From Bimastos eiseni (lineage: Eukaryota > Annelida > Clitellata > Crassiclitellata > Lumbricidae): DNA of 64,000 bases. Each line of letters opens with the position of its first letter. Position 1 is the stretch's first letter. A program made the translations under genes and the position numbers. The DNA is taken from contig OY365809.1 of the NCBI GenBank assembly GCA_959347315.1, forward strand, positions 5,280,147 through 5,344,146, given 5' to 3'. The notes under the pieces were generated by a model. That model searched no databases. It saw only the letters and a list, made by a program, of their open reading frames with translations, and was not told where the DNA came from. Shown piece by piece: positions 11,416 through 21,379 of the stretch.

Positions 11416-12299
11416 AACAATTGGAATGGCGACGTCGTCATTTGAGTCTAACTCAGAGGCAGAGAAACTGAAGAAGAAGGGAAGATTAAGACGCAATCTA
11501 ATTATAATCTAGTTGAGTACATTCAGTTCTAACCTAGTGTATATTATTTCAATCGTCTTCTTTCTGCACCAGTCCAGCATAATGTAAAAGCTTCTGCGGT
11601 TCCACATGGCAGCTGCGGTCAATGGTTTAAAAAACCGAAGACCGATAAGCTTACTGTGGCAGGTTAAATGCTGTGGGGTCAAGACGGGTCAAACGAAAAG
11701 AGGCGTACGATGCAAGTGAGATAGCGGCCCACGCAGATTATGAGATATGAAATGATGTATAGTTCTGAAGTCGTGGTCTCTAAATCAATGGGATCCTTTT
11801 CCCGTAGTATGAGGGCGTTATTGAAGCGCCTTTTCTGCCTCGTATGTTTGATTTAAGATTCCTTAATTACGTGATACCGACAGAAGCAGCATTGCAAGCG
11901 AATACAACCAATTCAGACAAATTTAATTGCACAATAATGGCAATTTTGTGTCGCTCTACACGGGTGGTTAATCGCGCTATATATCTGGGTAATGGAATTA
12001 TATTTATTCATGACTGTCACGAATGCATGGTAATCATGGAAATGATCGTCATTGATTAAGTATGTTCACATCAGATCATACATGGCATCTCAATCAATCA
12101 ATCAATCAGTATCGTGCTATTGTCTCCATTCTCCAACCGCAGTTTTTGTAAACATAACATAATACAATATAGAGTCATAGTCAGCATAATTAAAATAGCA
12201 TGATAGTATAATGCTGTAGCAATAACTGGACAATTAATGGATTGTAAACTAAATTTGCATCTCTCGATGTGGGAGAAAACTGAGAAAGAAAAAAACTCA

Positions 12300-12440
12300 A
12301 AGGGTTTGCACTGATTGAATACAATGCAACGCAATATGATACGATACAAAATGATACGATAGATTGCAGTATGCAATGCATTGGAAGAAAATGCAATAGA
12401 AGACAATGCAATTCAAGACAATGCGCCACAACAATACAAC
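12300..12440. repeat. degenerate repeat of a CAATGCA-type word
   Basis: About 140 bases in which variants of GAATACAATGCAA and GATACGATA recur with irregular spacing. It lies just inside the intron after the helix A exon. Confidence 0.5.
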
Positions 12441-12476
12441 ACCGTACTATACATGTAAAGGAAGGCAACACCTTAC

Positions 12477-12661
12477 GTCAGCAGCGTCTTGCAGGGCTTC
12501 GTGTGGATCTTCCAGGTGGCAACGGAGGCTGAGTGTTCATCAGCAGCATAGCATCTCCACAAGCACTGGATGAGAACGGCAGCAGGGGCCTTCCTCCGTA
12601 TCAGGTGCTTCTGTCGCTGCTGCTGCTGTACCTTCAAAGCGAAGCCGGAACCCATGATGCC
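12477..12661 (-). CDS. KCNQ: KCNQ channel exon: end of S6 and calmodulin-binding helix A (IQ motif)
   Basis: A 185-nt minus-strand exon with acceptor CTGTTTCAG and donor AC|GTAAGG. It begins [20 protein letters not shown], the end of S6 and the start of the C-terminal domain (Kv7: [12 protein letters not shown]...QRQKH). It then carries helix A with an IQ motif, [14 protein letters not shown], the calmodulin apolobe site of the family. The following ...ATWKIHTK resembles Kv7.1 (STWKIYIRK) more than Kv7.2-7.5 (STWQYYER). This exon, with the pore exon, makes the family assignment certain. Confidence 0.97.
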
Positions 12662-13019
12662 CTGAAACAGAAGACATCCACAAACGATATAAGAAGATGA
12701 AAGCACAGAACGTTGGTAATTATAAAAATAATTAGTTAGTAATTAAAGGTCTTCTGTAGCGCCGGTGTAAAGTTAGGGCACTCAAAAGCAAGCAGTAGAA
12801 GCACGATATCCGGGTGGTTTTGTCCGCTAGACATGAGTGAGTCTAGGATTAATTGACGGAAGCAAGCCTTCGAATTTAATTTGAATCCAGGCTCATTGGA
12901 AGGGTTTAGAATTGTGCAATGCTATTAATGCTAAGAACACTAATATTGCTCACAATGACAATATTACTATCAAGTGGAAGAAGAGCGGCTGATTTTAGTT
13001 GGTTTCAGTTATTATCGGA

Positions 13020-13146
13020 GGAAGAGAGAGAGACAGAGAGACAGAGAAACAGACAGACAGAGAGACAGAGAGAGCGACAGGGACAGAGACAGACAGAGAC
13101 AAACATACAGAAACAGAGACAGAGAGAGAGGCAGAGATAGAGGCAG

Positions 13147-13177
<31 letters not shown>

Positions 13178-13185
13178 GCTATAAA
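13020..13185. repeat. purine-rich (GACAGA)n degenerate simple repeat
   Basis: A GAGACAGAGA/GACAGACA tract on the plus strand, intronic. Open frames on both strands are artefacts. Confidence 0.9.
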
Positions 13186-13383
13186 GAGGGGATGGAGGCA
13201 ATGGTAGAGATGATGAAGCAAGTCGAAGTGGGTTGAGAGGAGGGATCTCAAAATACAGTATAACATAATAAACGGAAGAATGAATAGAAAGGTGAGATGA
13301 CATACAGACATAAAGAGGACGGACATTTGAAGGAAGATAGGGAAGAACAGATCCGCAACAGGGACGTATAAACATAATCATTT

Positions 13384-13520
13384 ACATCGTCATCATCATC
13401 ACCACCATCATCATCCTCATCGTCGTCGTCGTAGTCGTCATCATCATCCGTATGATCATCGTCATCATCAGCATCATCTTCATCATTATTGTCGTCGTCA
13501 TCATCATCATCATCGTCGCA
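13384..13520. repeat. (CAT)n/(CGT)n trinucleotide repeat
   Basis: An interrupted ATC/GTC trinucleotide tract about 130 bases inside the intron from the donor of the pore exon. The acidic open frame on the minus strand (poly-Asp) is an artefact of the repeat that happens to read into the pore exon region. Confidence 0.9.
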
Positions 13521-13646
13521 AATAATTACAACAAAAACATCGTAACGGGAACTATTCTGGAAGAGGAACAGAAGGAAGAAGGACAGATGAATTAATTGAG
13601 GGATGTAAATGAAGACACCTGTTGTATGTGTCGATGGTATACTTAC

Positions 13647-13757
13647 GGCCGGAAGAGCGAAGAAGGTGATGCCGAGAATGGCACAGCAGCAGGCGATCAG
13701 CTTCCCAGGCCACGTGATAGGCACCGCGTCACCATAGCCAATTGTACACAGCGTTAT
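13647..13757 (-). CDS. KCNQ: KCNQ channel exon: selectivity filter and S6
   Basis: A 111-nt minus-strand exon, phase 0 at both ends, acceptor GTTGGTATGTAG and donor GCC|GTAAGT. It encodes [20 protein letters not shown], then [23 protein letters not shown] is the potassium selectivity filter. ...FFALPA is the S6 gate region just before the next exon's GIMGSGF. As I recall, the equivalent vertebrate KCNQ exon is also 111 nt. Cys is unusually frequent in S6 (three in a row). Confidence 0.97.
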
Positions 13758-13785
13758 CTACATACCAACATCTATTCTCTCAAAT

Positions 13786-13838
13786 TTCCGCCACTGCTCG
13801 TACTTTGGCAGTACCATTCCGAAGCCTGGATGAAGGCA
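13786..13838 (+). repeat. dispersed repeat A, copy 2, left half
   Basis: The left part of the same repeat as at 9838-9946 (TTTGGCAGTACC...AAGCCTGGATGAAGG). It is interrupted by the element at 13847-14545, and its right half resumes at 14554. Confidence 0.7.
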
Positions 13839-13846
13839 CTTGAAGG

Positions 13847-14545
13847 CAGGGATGTGGTCTCGAGACCGCGGTCTTGGTCTCGAGGCTGTCTCGACCCGAA
13901 AAACTGCGGTCTTGGTCTTGGTCTTTGTCTCGAATGCATCTGTCTTGGCCTTGGTCTCGGATCATCGGTCTTGGTCTCGGTCTTGGTCTCGAATGCGTCG
14001 GTCTTGGTCTTGGACTTAATGGAACGGTCTTGCGATTGGTCTCCGTCTTAAATTAGCGTTCTTGGTCATTTGCCGTATCAGAGCAATTTTTTCGATATTT
14101 GTCATTTATCTTCGATTATTAGATACACTGGGGATTATGCACTACGCGATTGTTATCGATTTATTGCGTCCTGTACACCATTCAATGGGAATGTTAATTT
14201 ACTTGTTCGGATCTCTTATAGCATTTACATATCGTAGGTCTTTACTGTAAGTAATTTATAGTGTGATATATTTCAGGCCGAAGCCAAGGGCTGAGCCTGC
14301 AAAAGCTCAGAGTGGCCAGTAAAACTGTTTACTGGACCAATATTAAGATTAGTATTCTTCAGCAATTAAAAATTAATGTTTTAAGTATGTGATTCCGTTT
14401 TAGCATCTTAATAGATTGAATTGTTTATAAAAAGGAGTATAGGTCTTGATCTTGGTCTCGAATCATTAGGTCTCGGTCTTGGCCTTGGACTTTCGTTCTT
14501 GGTATCGGTCTTGGTCTTGAGTTTTTGGTCTCGTGCCCAACACTG
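13847..14545. mobile_element. 699-bp hAT-like non-autonomous element with GGTCTTG/GGTCTCG arrays
   Basis: The left end CAGGGATGTGGTCTCGAGAC and the right end ...GGTCTCGTGCCCAACACTG form an imperfect terminal inverted repeat (CAGxGxTG...GAGAC). Flanking 8-mers CTTGAAGG and AATGAAGG match 6 of 8. Near each end are dense arrays of GGTCTTGG/GGTCTCG words on the plus strand (about 13855-14055 and 14440-14535), in the same orientation at both ends. No transposase frame is present. The insertion splits an older repeat, and it sits about 90 bp from the pore exon. An alternative boundary 10 bases to the left also gives a near-duplicate flank. Confidence 0.65.
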
Positions 14546-14553
14546 AATGAAGG

Positions 14554-14609
14554 GGACGCTAATCATCCTTGCCTATGACGCAGTGTCGTTAAATAGAAAC
14601 AGTGACTAC
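14554..14609 (+). repeat. dispersed repeat A, copy 2, right half
   Basis: It resumes GGACGCTAATC...CAGTGTCGTTAAA after the inserted element, matching the 3' half of the copies at 9838, 17020 and 32425. Confidence 0.7.
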
Positions 14610-14644
14610 TATTTCGTCATTCGCCTGTAGGAGTTGATCCAGAA

Positions 14645-14865
14645 GAAAGACAACGAAAGAAGAAACAAAGACAGACAGACAGAGAACGATATGGACAGAG
14701 AGACAAAAAGAGAGGTGGAGAGAGAGAGATGGAGGGGGAGAGACAGAAACAGATATAAATATAGATAGACAAAGACATGGATAGAGACAGACAAAGACAG
14801 AGATGGAGACAGATAGAAAGGCAAACACAGAGAGATAGGGAAAGAGAGGGAGAGATGGGCGAGAA
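14645..14865. repeat. (GACAGA)n purine-rich simple repeat
   Basis: A degenerate AGAGAGACAGA tract, intronic. A weaker tract of similar composition lies at about 15290-15500. Confidence 0.9.
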
Positions 14866-15590
14866 AGAACAATCATTTGTCCGTTCAGTTAATCCATTCA
14901 TCTTCATTCCTTATTCGTAGATTCTTAAATCTGTGCATTCCTCTGTCTCCTATTCCGTTCGTTCGTTCGTTCAGTCCCTCAGCGGTGTCCCTGTGTCATT
15001 TACCTTGAACTCCCGCAGATCTGGTCATCCCAGCAGCGTCCCCGGTTTGTCCTCATTTATTCTCAGTTTGAGGTCTGCGAATCGGCACCTTTTACTTCTG
15101 CGCTGCATCCTTCGTTCCCATCCCTGCCATTCTGACCACCACCTGTGGATGATTCGTATGAGACGCGTCGTCTCCAGACGCAAGGATGAATAAGTGAGTG
15201 CCACCTCTATAGCGTCACCCTATGGTGCACGCCTCTGCGTTGAGGAACAGAACCAAATGAAGTTCGTTCGATATGTAAGAAAGAGTCACATAGACAGACG
15301 CAGAAAGAGATACGGGTGGACAGAAACACAGACAGAGACTCAGAGAGGTAGACTGAATTGTGAGAAGATAGATAGATGGACAGAAAAAGTAAAGCAGGAA
15401 ATAGAGACGATAGATATTCGGAGAATAGAGGAACGTAGAATAGGAGCGATGCAAAGAGGGGCAGAAAATGAGAAAACAAGAGAGACAGAGAGAAGCACTC
15501 TAGACACACACGTGGGCGAGTTTGGCGATCAATTTGCGCCGTGTAAGCTAAGAGCTAAAACCCAATTGGGGTAGATAAACACTGACTGAC

Positions 15591-15719
15591 CACTCCCCAC
15601 CAGAGAGCGTCCGGGTAAGTCCCGAATTTCCCAGGATTCCGATCCTTTTCTGCGAGGAACATCATGAACGAAAAGAAGATGAGACCGAGGAACCCAATGT
15701 ACAACGTCGTGAATAACTC
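15591..15719 (-). CDS. KCNQ: KCNQ channel exon: S5 and pore turret
   Basis: A 129-nt minus-strand exon of 43 codons, phase 0 at both ends, acceptor ...TTACAG and donor GTG|GTCAGT. It begins [20 protein letters not shown] (S5), then [20 protein letters not shown], then WGV. AEKD and the DALWWG pore-helix start are Kv7 hallmarks. [15 protein letters not shown] matches Kv7.1 closely. The turret is shorter than in Kv7.1 and lacks its longer insert. The open frame at 15529-15765 is only a partly overlapping different frame. Confidence 0.96.
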
Positions 15720-16739
15720 CTGTAATGTAATGTAATATCACCCTTTGTAACACAGCAATCAGCACAACACACTGTAGTCTTATCGAATAGCATATTGTAG
15801 CCTACATTAACCGGACTCGGATCTACCTTCGACAATCCGTTGAAAATCCCTCTTACCTGACCCAGCTCTCGTGAATAAGCCGGAGTAGTGCTGCTTGTCT
15901 TCGTGCTGCGCTTTAGAAATCCGGAGTTGACGGTTACCATTGTAACATGATTTAGCATAATGTAATGTTGCGCAGTATAAAATAGAAACGGTGCTTCTGA
16001 AAGATGATTTGATAAATAATATATAATGTATATAATATATAATATTTAATACCGAATCTTCCTATTATCCTATTTTCTCAAGCTCCAATTCTAGCCATCG
16101 TCCACTTTTTCTCCACTTCCCTTATTTATTTCGTACTCCAATTCCAAACACCATCCACCGTCGCTGTCAGAATGAATCTCTATCTGACAGTTAGATCTCG
16201 ATTCACAACCGATTTGACTTAACCTATACTTCACCGAATTTCCTTAAGACTGAACCCTGGTAGAAAAGCCTGATTCTCATGCTACGCATTTAGACGGTAA
16301 CACAAATGGCTTCTTCGAATACGAGTCCATTAATTGTATCCATGCAAACAATACACCGTAGGTGTATTGCTGCGTGAATGGAGCCTGAAAGCTCAGAGCA
16401 GCGCAATGGTAGACGGCGGAGTGTATGTATAAATGTATATGAACATTTATATAGCGCCCTACAAAAAACCTCACTAGAGAGTGTGGATATGTGTGTGATG
16501 CATATGAGGACCTCTCACTGTAGTAGCCCTGTAGCATGCTGAATTAGTGATGGTGCGTCGTGTCTTGTAGTGTTAGTGTTTCATCGATTATGATAAATGT
16601 CTTTTGTCAACGTATATGTTATTGGCCTATATGGTAAACGACGCATGGATATTATAGTATATATATATGTATATATGTATTTGTAACCCAATAATTGTCA
16701 TTGATAAATTGGTAATCATAAGTATGAATGTATGTGGTT

Positions 16740-16838
16740 GTGATGTGTGCGTGTGTGTGTGTGTGCGTGTTCGTGCGTGTGTGTGTGTGTATGCGTGTGT
16801 GTTCGTGCGTGTGTGTGTGTGTTCGTGCGTGCGTGTGT

Positions 16839-16892
<54 letters not shown>
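16740..16892. repeat. (GT)n dinucleotide repeat
   Basis: A long GT microsatellite with CG interruptions on the plus strand, intronic. Short frames of Val-Cys repeats are artefacts. Confidence 0.95.
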
Positions 16893-16895
<3 letters not shown>

Positions 16896-17019
16896 TTAGG
16901 CTACATGTAGGTCACAGAGACTGAGAGAGGTGGGCAGCAGTCACAGATTGTGTTGCAATATTGCTCAGCGCAAACAGAACATCTAGGACCATAATAATGA
17001 AATGGTACTGCACATTCGA

Positions 17020-17122
17020 ATACTGCTGATACTGTGGCAGTGTCAGTCCCAAGCCTGGATAACGGAGGAGGGCGACGCTAACCATATTTTATATGACATA
17101 GTGTCGTTAAACAGCTACTTAC
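17020..17122 (+). repeat. dispersed repeat A, copy 3
   Basis: It has GGCAGTGTCAGTCCCAAGCC, GGAGGAGGGCGACGCTAACC and GTGTCGTTAAAC in order, as in the other copies, followed by a CTACTACTA tail. Immediately beyond, at 17225-17270, is a minus-strand remnant of the GATATAG-type LINE tail. Confidence 0.75.
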
Positions 17123-17376
17123 TACTACTAGCAAACAACCGACTGTGAAAGAATTCATTAGAAGAGTCCAGATACACACGTGATTCAGGAACCTGGAAAA
17201 GGTTTCGTATATTTTTTTTAAACTTTCAATGAACTTGATATAGTGACACTTCAAGAAATCTACTTCATCCATTCATCTGTATATGAGGACAAGAGAGTAG
17301 TCCAAAGGTAGGCCGTCGCTTGATGGAGGTATAAGCATCGGTGTGTCTGTCCCTGTGTTTGTCAGTTTGCTTGTAC

Positions 17377-17552
17377 CTGTCTGTGAGCCCAGATGACGGA
17401 GCCGAGGAGCTTCCAGGAACCACCTCTTCTGTCGACCCTCAACATCCGAAGGATCTGGAAGAATCGAAGGCCGCGCAGAGCAGAAGTGGCGAATACCTTT
17501 CCACTCGATCCAAAACATAGGATGACGATACTGGCACTGGTCACTACGACAT
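17377..17552 (-). CDS. KCNQ: KCNQ channel exon: S3 and S4 voltage sensor
   Basis: A 176-nt minus-strand exon, acceptor GATCTTCTTAG and donor CAG|GTACAA. It reads [16 protein letters not shown] (S3), [20 protein letters not shown] (start of S4), then [20 protein letters not shown] and HRQ. The voltage sensor has Arg at R1, R2, R4, R5 and R6 and Gln at position 3. In Kv7.1 position 5 is His; here it is Arg, as in Kv7.2-7.5, while the HRQ ending is Kv7.1-like. One codon is split with the upstream exon (G|AT). A (CCAT)n tract begins 16 bases upstream of this exon. Confidence 0.96.
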
Positions 17553-17568
17553 CTAAGAAGATCAACGC

Positions 17569-17823
17569 ATGGATGGATGGATGGATGGATGGATGGATGG
17601 ATGGATGGATGGATGGATGGATGGATGGATGGATGGATGGATGGATGGATGGATGGATGGATGGATGGATGGATGGATGGATGGATGGATGGATGGATGG
17701 ATGGATGGATGGATGGATGGATGGATGGATGGATGGATGGATGGATGGATGGATGGATGGATGGATGGATGGATGGATGGATGGATGGATGGATGGATGG
17801 ATGGATGGATGGATGGATGGATA
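17569..17823. repeat. (GGAT)n / (CCAT)n microsatellite, about 63 pure units
   Basis: 255 bases of nearly uninterrupted ATGG on the plus strand, which is CCAT on the coding strand of the channel gene. It ends 16 bases before the S3-S4 exon, where a branch point would normally lie. Open frames in several phases (MDGW, SIHP) are artefacts. Confidence 0.98.
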
Positions 17824-18109
17824 AATGCATATGGGAACGGATGGAAGGATGAATGAAACGATGGTTGGACCTGAAGAGTAAGCATGAAAAAACGAGGCAA
17901 CCGATCTTTCATTTGTACAAAGCACATCCAATCTCACATAAATACACAAGACGATGTTTACTTTTGGCCGAACAAAATACCTGCATTATGCATATATTCA
18001 TATCATGCAAACGTCATCTGATGTCTACAATCTACGCTTAATATACAACTATCTGCATATTATACTGGACCAGAAAATGTCATCGTTGCCTCAATTTATC
18101 ATGCTCGTA

Positions 18110-18391
18110 TCGATATATATATATATATATACCGCATGACTTCACCTATGGTTTATATATGTAAATATATAAACATTAAGCACATGTAGATCATACACAT
18201 AACTGCATTATTCATTCATATATATAAATAAAATGCATTTATTATTCATATATAACTTAGTTATAATTCATTTACATATATAACTGCACTTATCCTTCAT
18301 ATACGATATATGTCGGATAAGAGCTTATATATATATCTATCTATATATATATATATATATATTTCTAGTCACGTATCGTCTTACATATCAC

Positions 18392-18440
<49 letters not shown>
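18110..18440. repeat. (TA)n-rich tracts
   Basis: Several AT dinucleotide runs, the longest at about 18395-18440, within AT-rich intron. Confidence 0.85.
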
Positions 18441-18444
<4 letters not shown>

Positions 18445-18959
18445 CATACATGGCCAACATGACCGATTTAAGTGATGGTGTTTATCGATGTTGTTGCAAT
18501 ATCCTTGACTTGATGAATCGCATGGAAAGTCCAGCGATGGATAAAATGGTCGCCGGAAATTGGTTCGTATGACTGCAACGATATTTCATCATTATCTTCA
18601 TCTGCTTCTTCGATCCAAGTGAGCTCTGCAGGAGTCAGTCGTGTTCACGCATTTAGTCATGACATTGGTTTGGTTAGTGTCTCGAATGCACCTCCAGTCA
18701 GAGTGTGTAGCGATCCTTGACAAGTAACTCACTCACAATTGTTATGTGAGGAGAGCAACGGGAAACCACCTCACACGTGTCATCCCCGGGTGGCATGAAA
18801 TAGTTAAAGAATCGGCCTATGGGCAGAGTACTCATTGACGTCTTTATCATCATCATCTTCTTCCTCTTCTACTTCTTCTTTTTCTTTAACAAAAATAGTC
18901 GCTTGAAATTCGATGAAAAGTTTTGTTTCAATAACGAACTTCTAGGACAGACTATTCAT

Positions 18960-19100
18960 CCATTCATCCATTCATACAATCAATCAACCATCAACAACCA
19001 ATAGGCTTACTACACATTAGTCCATCCCTTCGTCCACCTAGCAACCCACCAATCCATCAATCCATCCATTCATCCATTCATTTGTCCATCCGTCTATTCA
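18960..19100. repeat. (ATCC)-type degenerate tetranucleotide repeat
   Basis: Imperfect CATCCATT/CAATCAA units, intronic. Confidence 0.75.
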
Positions 19101-19191
19101 TTCAGTAACTCACCGACGCATTATAGCTAAGATAACCCACTGAGAAGCGAAAAAGTTTGTCTTCGAATTCTATTGATTACTCTGTGTATAC

Positions 19192-19873
19192 CTCTGTCTG
19201 TCTGTCTGTCTGTCTGTATGCATGTATGTCTGTCTGTATGTATGTATGGATGGATGTATGTATGTATGTATGTATGTATGTATGTCTGTCTGTATGTATG
19301 TATGGATGGATGTATGCATGTATGTCTGTCTGTATGTATGTATGGATGGATGTATGCATGTATGTCTGTCTGTATGTATGTATGGATGTATGTATGTATG
19401 TATGTATGTATGTATGTATGTCTGTCTGTATGTATGTATGGATGGATGTATGTATGTATGTCTGTCTGTCTGTATGTATGTATGGATGGATGTATGCATG
19501 TATGTCTGTCTGTATGTATGTATGGATGTATGTATGTATGTATGTATGTATGTATGTATGTATGTATGTCTGTCTGTATGTATGTATGGATGGATGTATG
19601 TATGTATGTCTGTCTGTCTGTATGTATGTATGGATGGATGTATGCATGTATGTCTGTCTGTATGTATGTATGGATGTATGTATGTATGTATGTATGTATG
19701 TATGTATGTATGTATGTATGTCTGTCTGTATGTATGTATGGATGGATGTATGTATGTATGTCTGTCTGTCTGTATGTATGTATGGATGGATGTATGCATG
19801 TATGTCTGTCTGTATGTATGTATGGATGTATGTATGTATGTATGTATGTATGTATGTATGTATGTATGTATGC
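19192..19873. repeat. compound TATG/TCTG/GATG tetranucleotide array with higher-order periodicity
   Basis: About 680 bases built only of four-base units on the plus strand (TCTG, TATG, GATG, CATG). The order of units is not random: blocks with two or three TCTG, three TATG, one or two GATG and then a variable TATG run recur. The triple TCTG block starts near 19461, 19609 and 19761, a superperiod of 148-152 bases. Long open frames across it are artefacts. Confidence 0.92.
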
Positions 19874-19885
19874 TCGTCTGTGTCC

Positions 19886-19918
<33 letters not shown>

Positions 19919-20123
19919 CTATCTCTCGATGTTTGTATCCATGTATGTCTCAATTGCACTCCGTCTCTCAGTTCCTCGATGCATCTTCCTTTCCAAGGGT
20001 CATAGTTCAACCCTCTTATCCCCATTCCACCGTTCTTTCATCCGTCAAGGGTCAACCCCTCAGTGACCCTCGAGTGCCGTGACCTGTAGCGGTGACCATG
20101 CAGTGGCCCGTGTCCATACGCAC

Positions 20124-20250
20124 CTAATAGACAGAGTGGTCGTCGTACGAACTGTAGTCTTCCTGTCAGCTGTTGATACCTGGAGCGACATCCTGCTGAC
20201 CAGACACGAACTACGAACTCTATGACGAACCAGATGACCATCAGCACTTC
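20124..20250 (-). CDS. KCNQ: KCNQ channel exon: S2 and start of S3
   Basis: A 127-nt minus-strand exon, acceptor TGTGACGTAG and donor TTAG|GTGCGT. It reads EVLMVIWFVIEFVVRVWSAG, then CRSRYQQLTGRLQFVRRPLC, then LL and the first base of an Asp codon. EYVVRLWSAGCRSKY is the Kv7 S2 signature, and the S2 acidic residue (E of IEFVVR) is present. R-x-x-RRPLCLL followed by DVVV corresponds to RKPISIID in the family. As I recall, 127 nt is also the size of the equivalent vertebrate exon. Confidence 0.96.
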
Positions 20251-20279
20251 CTACGTCACATCAAAAGAAACCATTGCCA

Positions 20280-20530
20280 GTGTGTACGGGTGAATGTGTA
20301 TGGATGAATGTGTGTGAATGTACGTGTGTGTGCTTGTTTGTACGCGTGCGTCAGTGTGTGCGTATAGGTGATTGTGTGTGTGTGTGTGCATGTACGTATG
20401 CGTGTGTCTGTGAATGCTTGTGTGTATGCATGCGTTTGCATGTACATGTATGTGCAGACGCGTGTTTCTGTGTGTTTGCGTTCGCTTGTGGGTGTATATT
20501 TGTGGGTGCTTATGGGTGTATAGCATCGTG
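20280..20530. repeat. degenerate (GT)n tract
   Basis: A TGTG/TGCG-rich simple sequence immediately upstream of the S2 exon. Cys-Val frames are artefacts. Confidence 0.8.
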
Positions 20531-20654
20531 TCGGGTAACGGTATATTTGCATGGCGCCCTTTACACCTCTGTTAATAATGGAACGATGTAATCCTCCTCA
20601 AGATACAGTAGAACGGACTAACGGACGGACAAATTAATGGACAGATAGTATCGC

Positions 20655-21362
20655 ATTTGAAAATTTATATAGCGCCTCTTTAAGTACTAGCTATTCAGAA
20701 GCGCCACATCGCAACAGCCCCAAGGAAGAAGGAAGAGTCATAAAGCCTACAGCAGCGATGGGATGAGGGTGGGACTCCGAAAAAAAGTTTACTACCAATA
20801 GTGGGGGAGTAGGTCATTCAACATAGAGGTTCCCACGATGGCAATGGCACGGTGTTGGGACATTGCAATCCTTGCCCGGGAAACAAGAAGACTGTCAGGC
20901 TGCAGACCATCAATCCTCAGACCGGAGATATCAGGTGGAGACAGCTGACAGAGAGATCGGCACATTAAGTCGCAAATAACTTTAGGGGGCTGGACGCTGT
21001 TTAGTTCTTTGGAATATGGGTAGTACCCTGTATTGAATGCGAGAGGCAATGGCAGACCAGTATAGGACATCCGTCACGGGGGCAGTATGTGGGACTGGCG
21101 AGTGAGACGCGCAATGAGCTTGTCTGTCTAGTTCATAACCAAAACGCAGCAAGGATAAATATGCCAGAAATAGTGAATTGCAGTAGTCTATGTGACAGCA
21201 GATGAAGGAATGGACTGTGATTGTAGAGACAGGAGAGGAGACAGATCTTATGATTTCTCTCTCCTGGCTTCTAATGGCTCTCACGTTCCTCAGAAGATAG
21301 TAACATGAGCGCATCAAGTGCAAATGGTGCTCAGAGAACGTAAGGGTGTTATAAAGGATCAC
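20655..21362 (-). mobile_element. CR1-like LINE, 3' fragment (C-terminal reverse transcriptase region)
   Basis: Minus-strand frames 20982-21362 and 20792-21070 carry the LINE C-terminal order: YLLRNVRAIRS, HIDYCNSLFLAYL, a degraded ...VTDVLYWSAIASRIQYRV. The fragment ends in a non-coding 3' end with GAGGCGCTATATAAAT at about 20655-20680. The same C-terminal signature (SRIDYCNSL..., HWLPLTDRINFKV) is seen in the better copy at 52340-54830. This copy ties the scattered tail motif to this LINE group. It is broken by frameshifts and sits in a KCNQ intron. Confidence 0.75.
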
Positions 21363-21379
21363 ACCCGAGATGGATGAAC

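Larger units (their letters stand above)
10328..12476 (-). other. KCNQ intron, 2.15 kb
   Basis: It contains a LINE-like remnant (10880-11415) and a degenerate repeat built on a CAATGCA-type word (about 12300-12440). Nothing coding is supported in 11420-12290. Confidence 0.55.

Noticed and set aside
12974..13207. Arg/Asp/Gln-rich open frames on the plus strand
   Set aside because: They derive from a GACAGA simple repeat inside a KCNQ intron.
13248..13724. 158-codon minus frame joining an acidic repeat to channel sequence
   Set aside because: The channel part is the real pore exon ending at a GTAAGT donor; the acidic part is an intronic trinucleotide repeat read through the donor.
17273..17949. 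Minus frames combining SIHP repeats with the voltage sensor
   Set aside because: The true exon starts after the acceptor at 17553; the SIHP stretch is the intronic (CCAT)n tract.
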